From: CAVURW01 sp963743595 | GTDB lineage: Bacteria > Verrucomicrobiota > Verrucomicrobiia > Methylacidiphilales > UBA1321 | DNA: 10,436 nucleotides | Direction: 5' to 3' | NCBI GenBank assembly: GCA_963743595.1 | Contig: CAVURW010000241.1 | Span: forward strand, 1 to 10,436 | In this document: piece after piece, positions 5,856 through 10,436 of the stretch | Layout: each line of letters starts with the position of its first letter | How positions within the stretch are numbered: the first letter of the stretch is position 1 | Program-made: the position numbers and the translations under genes | The notes under the pieces: generated by a model | The model's database searches: none | What the model was told of the DNA's origin: nothing | Seen by the model: the letters and a program-made list of their open reading frames with translations, nothing else

Positions 5856-8474
5856 ATGATGCCATCGACTTTTACGAAAGCGTTCCTCGCTGCTACAGGA
5901 AAGGATCAGCCCTATGATTACCAAACCCGCTTGGCCTGTGGACAGACGACCAACCTCAGTCTCGGAATCCTCTGCCAATCCCAGCTGATCGAAATCCCCA
6001 CCGGCCTGGGCAAAACGGCTGCGGTGGTTCTGGCTTGGGTTTGGAATCGCTTGCTTCAACCGGATAAAGAGGCACGTAAGCAATGGCCCCGTCGATTGGT
6101 CTATTGCCTGCCCATGCGGACACTCGTGGAGCAAACGCGTGATGAGGTGCGAAAATGGTTGCTTCGTTTAGCTAGACAATACACCAAACCCCACGACGGC
6201 AGTGCTCTCCGATGGCTGGCCCTTCATTCTCCCATCATTCTCATGGGCGGCGAAGATACTGAAAAATGGGATATTTACCCGGAAAAAGAGGCCATCCTCA
6301 TTGGGACACAAGATATGCTTCTATCCCGCGCCCTTAACCGTGGGTATGGAATGAATCGTTACCGTTGGCCCATGCATTTTGCGTGGCTAAATAATGATTG
6401 CCTTTGGATATTCGATGAGGTCCAGTTGATGGGAAATGGGTTTGGTAGTGGAATTCAACTTGATGGATTTCGCTCATGCTTATGGCCCGTGGCCAAGCCT
6501 TGCTTAACTTGGTGGATGTCCGCAACCACTTCCCAAGAAGCTTTCGAAACAGTAGACCGTGTTGAGCTTGGGGTTAAGCCTCCGAGCCGATTCATGCTTA
6601 CTGAATCTGAACGGAGAAGCGAAGAATTAAAGCCTCGCCTTACCGCCGAAAAAAAAATTGAAATGTTGCAGGCAGCTCCAACTTCCTCAGAAATCCTTTC
6701 TGTCCACCAAAAGGGGCAATTGACACTAGTGATTCTAAATACGGTTCAATCAGCCTTAGATTGTTACGAACATATTATATTATTTCTAGATACTCCCCAA
6801 AAGGTGAAAAAAGCAAAGAGAGCGGAAGCCGGAACGAAACCCGAAATTCTCTTACTCCATAGCCGCTATCGACGAGCGGATCGAGCCGACAAGATCGGAA
6901 AGTTATACGCTTTTATTGCACTGGGGAATAAGAATTGTGGAATCGCACCTAATCATCCAGGTCTAATCCTAATCGCTACTCAAGTTATTGAAGCAGGGGT
7001 GGATATATCTGCAGCAATCCTGCTCTCAGAGATTGCACCCTGGGCCTCCACGATACAGCGATTAGGGCGGCTTAACCGCGATAACCGACACCCTAATGCC
7101 AGAGCGAAGTTCTGGAAACCAAAATCTCAAAAGAAGGATGAAAACGCGAAGGATTCTCCAAACGCAGGACGATTAGGGCCTTATGAAAAGTCACGTCTTG
7201 ATGAATCTGAACGACTACTCGCAGGAGTTGTTGCTCATCAGAAGGAGGGAAGTTCCTATCGGGATGCTCTAGACTTGGTACTCAAAACCAAGCCCTCTCA
7301 GGAAGCGCTCAAAATAGAGATTCCTGCGCTAGTCCGTGCCGATGACGTTTATGGTCTTTTTTCAACTGAGCCCGATTTGGCGGGCGGTTTTACTGACATC
7401 TCTACGTTCATACGAACTACAGATTTAAGTTCAGATGTTACCGTGTTTTGGCGTCGATTCGAAAAGGCCCCACCCAAAGAGATGCCTGCACCATCAAGGG
7501 ATGAATATGTTGCGATATCAGCCTTTGCATTGGGTGCATTTCTTAAAGACACAAAAGAGAATGCCTTTCTTTGGAATGAAGAAAATAGTACCTGGGACCC
7601 TATTAGACCCGGTGGTGTCGTACCCGGAATGACTCTGCTTCTTCCGTTAAGTGCCGGAGGTTACAGCAAAGGCAAGGGTTGGACTGGAAACACCGCTGAT
7701 AAGCCGAATGAGGTTCTGCAGACATTAGATCCTAATAATTCCCTGATTAAGGATTCGGAAAGTCAAGCGGGCTTCTGGCAATCCCTGGATGATCATACTG
7801 CTTCGGTAATCTATTGGGCCATTGATATAGCTAAAAACCTTGAGTTTGGAGAAGACTGGATTATTTCGCTGAGGTCTGCTGGACATTGGCATGACGTTGG
7901 TAAAAGGCATGCGAAGTGGCAAGAGTGTCTGCCTCCCAATAACCCACAGACCATCTGGGGAAAATTCGAAGGGAAGTTTAAGAAAATTCCGTTTTTCCGT
8001 CATGAAGCATTGAGCCTTTTAGCGGCATGGAGCCACCAAGGCCAGGGCGTTCCCATTTCTGAGCCTACAAAACTCACTCTGTACCTCATCGCAAGCCACC
8101 ACGGCAAGATTCGTACGGTTCTTCGAAGTAGCGGTATCGGAAATAACCTCTTTGGTTGGAAGCCAATGGATTCCAATCTTATTCTAGAGGACGGACGAGC
8201 AATTAAAATCGAGCTAGCTGTTCGAAATTTTTTTGGAGCCGGAGAACTGGATTGGGAAAATCGCACTTTCACACCAACCCGACCATCTTGGACGTCAATA
8301 ATTCAGGAACTTCTCGGACCCGCATGGCCAGGTGATCAGGTAACTGAAATTGCCGTACCGCCTGATCAGCCCCGCCTGCTGGGCCCTTTTAAACTGGCCT
8401 TCTTAGAGTCCGTTTTCCGGGCGGCTGATGCCCGCGCCTCAATGAACAGTACTTTAACTCAAGTTACTTCATGA
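5856..8474 (+). CDS. cas3: Cas3 helicase-nuclease of type I-G (I-U) with C-terminal HD domain
   Basis: 872 aa from ATG 5856. The adjacent ATG 5859 gives MPSTFTKAF, which matches the start of the upstream relic and may be the true start; the ribosome site (agaaaag) is weak. Helicase motifs in order: Walker A IPTGLGKT (48-55), LPMRTLVEQT (85-94), GTQDMLLSRAL (150-160), DEVQ (187-190), MSATT (221-225), ATQVIEAGVDIS (374-385) and QRLGRLNR (401-408). A type-specific segment follows with VYGLFSTEPDLAGGF and DISTFIR (about 498-519) and VFWRRF. The HD nuclease is at the C-terminal side: HDVGK (679-683), RHE (715-717) and SHHGK (747-751). In type I systems Cas3 is recruited to Cascade-bound target DNA, unwinds it using ATP and cuts it. 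An HD domain after the helicase is the type I-G order, opposite to most type I Cas3. It overlaps csx17 by ATGA. Confidence 0.96.
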   Translation: MMPSTFTKAFLAATGKDQPYDYQTRLACGQTTNLSLGILCQSQLIEIPTGLGKTAAVVLAWVWNRLLQPDKEARKQWPRRLVYCLPMRTLVEQTRDEVRKWLLRLARQYTKPHDGSALRWLALHSPIILMGGEDTEKWDIYPEKEAILIGTQDMLLSRALNRGYGMNRYRWPMHFAWLNNDCLWIFDEVQLMGNGFGSGIQLDGFRSCLWPVAKPCLTWWMSATTSQEAFETVDRVELGVKPPSRFMLTESERRSEELKPRLTAEKKIEMLQAAPTSSEILSVHQKGQLTLVILNTVQSALDCYEHIILFLDTPQKVKKAKRAEAGTKPEILLLHSRYRRADRADKIGKLYAFIALGNKNCGIAPNHPGLILIATQVIEAGVDISAAILLSEIAPWASTIQRLGRLNRDNRHPNARAKFWKPKSQKKDENAKDSPNAGRLGPYEKSRLDESERLLAGVVAHQKEGSSYRDALDLVLKTKPSQEALKIEIPALVRADDVYGLFSTEPDLAGGFTDISTFIRTTDLSSDVTVFWRRFEKAPPKEMPAPSRDEYVAISAFALGAFLKDTKENAFLWNEENSTWDPIRPGGVVPGMTLLLPLSAGGYSKGKGWTGNTADKPNEVLQTLDPNNSLIKDSESQAGFWQSLDDHTASVIYWAIDIAKNLEFGEDWIISLRSAGHWHDVGKRHAKWQECLPPNNPQTIWGKFEGKFKKIPFFRHEALSLLAAWSHQGQGVPISEPTKLTLYLIASHHGKIRTVLRSSGIGNNLFGWKPMDSNLILEDGRAIKIELAVRNFFGAGELDWENRTFTPTRPSWTSIIQELLGPAWPGDQVTEIAVPPDQPRLLGPFKLAFLESVFRAADARASMNSTLTQVTS

Positions 8475-10436
8475 ACACCCATCGCCTCATTCCTTTTCCT
8501 GCAATCACCACAGATTGTCTTGGGCATTATTTCATGGGCCTGGGCCTTCTTCGTGCCGTTAGTCAGAAGTGGCCGAGTGCACGGGGTAGTTGGCATAAAG
8601 GAATTTTTTGGCTGGCAGGAGATTTCGTAGTAGGTGAAGTCTCCGATTACCTATTGCAGGAATGGAAGCCTACTTCTTACAAAAAATGGTGGTCTGTTGA
8701 ACAAAAGGCTGATACCAAGACCAAAACTTCAGACAAACTTTGGGCCAAGAGATCGGTAACAAACATTTTTGATATCCGAGTGTCAGACTGTACGATCGTA
8801 CCTTCCCATCGCAATCAATTTAACCCCATTTTTGGTACAGGTGGTAATATTGGGAAACGAGACTTAGCTGTCGCTCAACAAAACGCCCTTCATAATTGTA
8901 AAGAGGATAACAGTTTTGAGTGGTTGGAAAGCTCCTTATTTGGGAAGGAAACTACTGCGGCCCCACCCTTTGCAAATGGAGGCAGTTGGTTTGTTTATAA
9001 TAATAAAGCCTTTAATAGCGGGCAAGATTGGTACCGGGAAGGTAGCCTTAGCCCTTGGTCTTATCTTCTAGCGATGGAGGGAGCACTTCTCATGCGTGGC
9101 GGTAGCGGTAAACGGTTTGGATCAATGGCTAGACCGTACGCAGTTTTTCCGTTCATAAGCCAGCCCTCTGATCCCGATGGTCAAGAAGAGGTGGGACAGG
9201 TCAGAAAAGGTGAGTTTTGGGCTCCAGTCTGGCAGACTCCAGCAACTCTAGCTGAGATATGTTATCTATTTCAACGTGGTCTTGCTCGGTTAGGAGATAA
9301 AGCTGCCGCTGCTCCGCATGAATTTGCCGTGGCAGCACTTGCATCCGGGACAGACGCAGGTGTTATAAGTTTTGTCCGTTTTGAATTCCGTCAAACCACG
9401 AGTAGCCAGGTCTACGAAGCTATTCCTAGACACTTATTCGAAATCAAAGAGGATCCTCTTTCCTCCAGACTTCTGACTGGGTTCCTCGGCTGGAGATGGT
9501 TCGATTTTCTTCCGTTCGAGCCTGCGAACAGAAAATCTAAAACCAAGTATCGAGGGCTTCGCGGAAGAATCGAACGGCTAGTAGTCGGAGTAACTCAAGA
9601 ATCAACGCCTGAAACATGGCAAAAACTTTGGCTTGGTTTGGTGGCATGTCAGATAAAGATTGATCATAATAGAGAGCTTCGTAAGTCCTGTCGTCCCTTG
9701 CCAATGCTACCTACTGAATGGCTGGCTCTGGCGCATCCAGAACAGGCTAGCTATACTCGCGTAGCCTGCGTCTTTGCATCATTAGGAGCAGGCTCATCTT
9801 ATCCGGCTGTCTGTAACATATTCGGAATTGAAAAGAAGGGTCTTCATTATACGTTTGGTAATGGCGGCAAGTCCGTTCGAACCGTCTGGCATGAGGGAGA
9901 CGCACAGTCCGCTATTCTGGACTTAGTCGGTCGCCGTTTGGTCGACTCGAAAAACGACCTGCATCTTCTTGCTACACAAGTTCAAATCAGTCTTGATGAT
10001 GTATCCGAATACCTATCATCTGATGCTTCATTCCTTAACCCAATACATCAATGGGTCCCTCCACTCTCCCTGATCGAATGGACTTATCCCATTTCCTCCA
10101 GATCAAGCCTTAAAGTTCCAATCTGTGAGCTACTGGCCTGGGCCTTTTTCAAACCTTTTTTTCTGCCGAAGGAATTTCCTATCAACAATAGAATGTTCTT
10201 CCGTCAACCTAAGATGGCCAAGCCCGGTTTCGCCCGACAACTCTTTAATCTTCTGAGGCAGGATAGTTTACATGAAGCGATAGAACTAGCGTTGACCGGC
10301 TATCGAGCCCAGGGCTTTAAGCCCATTCAGCCTTCCTTTCAAAATATGGACGCCAGGAGGATTGCATCAGCCTTGGTGCTCTCTGTATCTGACAACGACC
10401 TTGCTAGTCTCATAAACCGTCTACTTGAACCCGAAA
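8471..10436 (+). CDS. csx17: Csx17, large subunit (Cas8) of the type I-G effector complex; 3' end outside window
   Basis: The frame starts at ATG 8471, overlapping the cas3 stop, and stays open to the window end (655 codons). Csx17 signatures: LGHYFMGLGLLRAV near the N terminus (18-31), NPIFGTGGNIGKRD (118-131, family form NPLLGTGGNDGRxD), SPWSYLLAMEGALLMRGG (194-211), FWAPVWQTPATLAEI (249-263) and near the end RIASALVLSV (630-639). In the family that last motif lies close to the C terminus (proteins ~700 aa), so only a short tail should be missing. Csx17 takes the place of Cas8 in type I-G Cascade, with Csb1 (Cas7) and Csb2 (Cas5-Cas6). By analogy with Cas8 it should bind the crRNA/target complex and the PAM. 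Those partner genes are expected directly downstream. Coupling with cas3 indicates one operon. Confidence 0.93.
   Translation, partial: MNTHRLIPFPAITTDCLGHYFMGLGLLRAVSQKWPSARGSWHKGIFWLAGDFVVGEVSDYLLQEWKPTSYKKWWSVEQKADTKTKTSDKLWAKRSVTNIFDIRVSDCTIVPSHRNQFNPIFGTGGNIGKRDLAVAQQNALHNCKEDNSFEWLESSLFGKETTAAPPFANGGSWFVYNNKAFNSGQDWYREGSLSPWSYLLAMEGALLMRGGSGKRFGSMARPYAVFPFISQPSDPDGQEEVGQVRKGEFWAPVWQTPATLAEICYLFQRGLARLGDKAAAAPHEFAVAALASGTDAGVISFVRFEFRQTTSSQVYEAIPRHLFEIKEDPLSSRLLTGFLGWRWFDFLPFEPANRKSKTKYRGLRGRIERLVVGVTQESTPETWQKLWLGLVACQIKIDHNRELRKSCRPLPMLPTEWLALAHPEQASYTRVACVFASLGAGSSYPAVCNIFGIEKKGLHYTFGNGGKSVRTVWHEGDAQSAILDLVGRRLVDSKNDLHLLATQVQISLDDVSEYLSSDASFLNPIHQWVPPLSLIEWTYPISSRSSLKVPICELLAWAFFKPFFLPKEFPINNRMFFRQPKMAKPGFARQLFNLLRQDSLHEAIELALTGYRAQGFKPIQPSFQNMDARRIASALVLSVSDNDLASLINRLLEPE

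Noticed and set aside
5711..5917. Plus-strand 68-codon frame running into cas3
   Set aside because: It overlaps the well supported cas3 start and has no homology that I recognise.
5640..6134. Minus-strand frame of 164 codons across the start of cas3
   Set aside because: It lies antisense to the Cas3 Walker A region, and its residues show no recognisable domain.

Overview
The window is an accessory (defence/conflict) region from a bacterium. It holds two RHS-type polymorphic toxin C-terminal cassettes separated by broken mobile DNA, followed by the first two genes of a type I-G (formerly I-U) CRISPR-Cas operon. The organism cannot be fixed from the sequence. The RHS core style (SRDPI..-GG.N.Y.Y..N followed by a DPLGL-like boundary), the IS66 type and a GSU0053/Csx17-type Cas operon would all fit a Verrucomicrobiota/Planctomycetota-like or deltaproteobacterial host. 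That is an inference only. Composition is mixed: the IS66/recombinase block (about 1370-3260) is visibly GC-richer than the flanking RHS and cas genes.

Layout. At 1-716 is the 3' end of an RHS protein with an unrecognised C-terminal toxin-like domain, followed at once by a 74-residue putative immunity gene (719-943). A hairpin-rich spacer (944-1315) leads to the left end of an IS66-family element with intact tnpA and tnpB. Its tnpC breaks off after about 110 visible codons and runs in frame into the catalytic part of a XerC/D-type tyrosine recombinase (to 3262). The recombinase ends in two tandem 15-bp palindromes that differ by compensating changes. A second RHS core fragment follows, with a different C-terminal domain (3237-4322), and overlaps by ATGA a three-helix membrane protein (4319-4717) that is the natural candidate for its immunity partner.

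From 4718 to 5855 the DNA is almost gene-free. It contains a relic of the first ~49 codons of a diverged cas3 (5341-5487) and an 81-bp element with perfect 14-bp inverted ends (5506-5586). The functional cas3 (872 or 871 aa, DEVQ helicase with the HD nuclease at the C terminus) runs to 8474 and overlaps csx17 (cas8 of type I-G) by ATGA. csx17 is open at the window end and probably lacks only a few codons. csb1, csb2 and the adaptation genes expected for this subtype, and any CRISPR array, would lie beyond position 10436. No repeat-spacer array is visible inside the window.

How it works together: the RHS cassettes look like a toxin repertoire (displaced CT + immunity units sharing a homologous core) rearranged by transposition. 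Cas3 and Csx17 would supply target degradation and the large Cascade subunit for interference. The cas3 relic suggests an earlier or second related cas operon at the same place.
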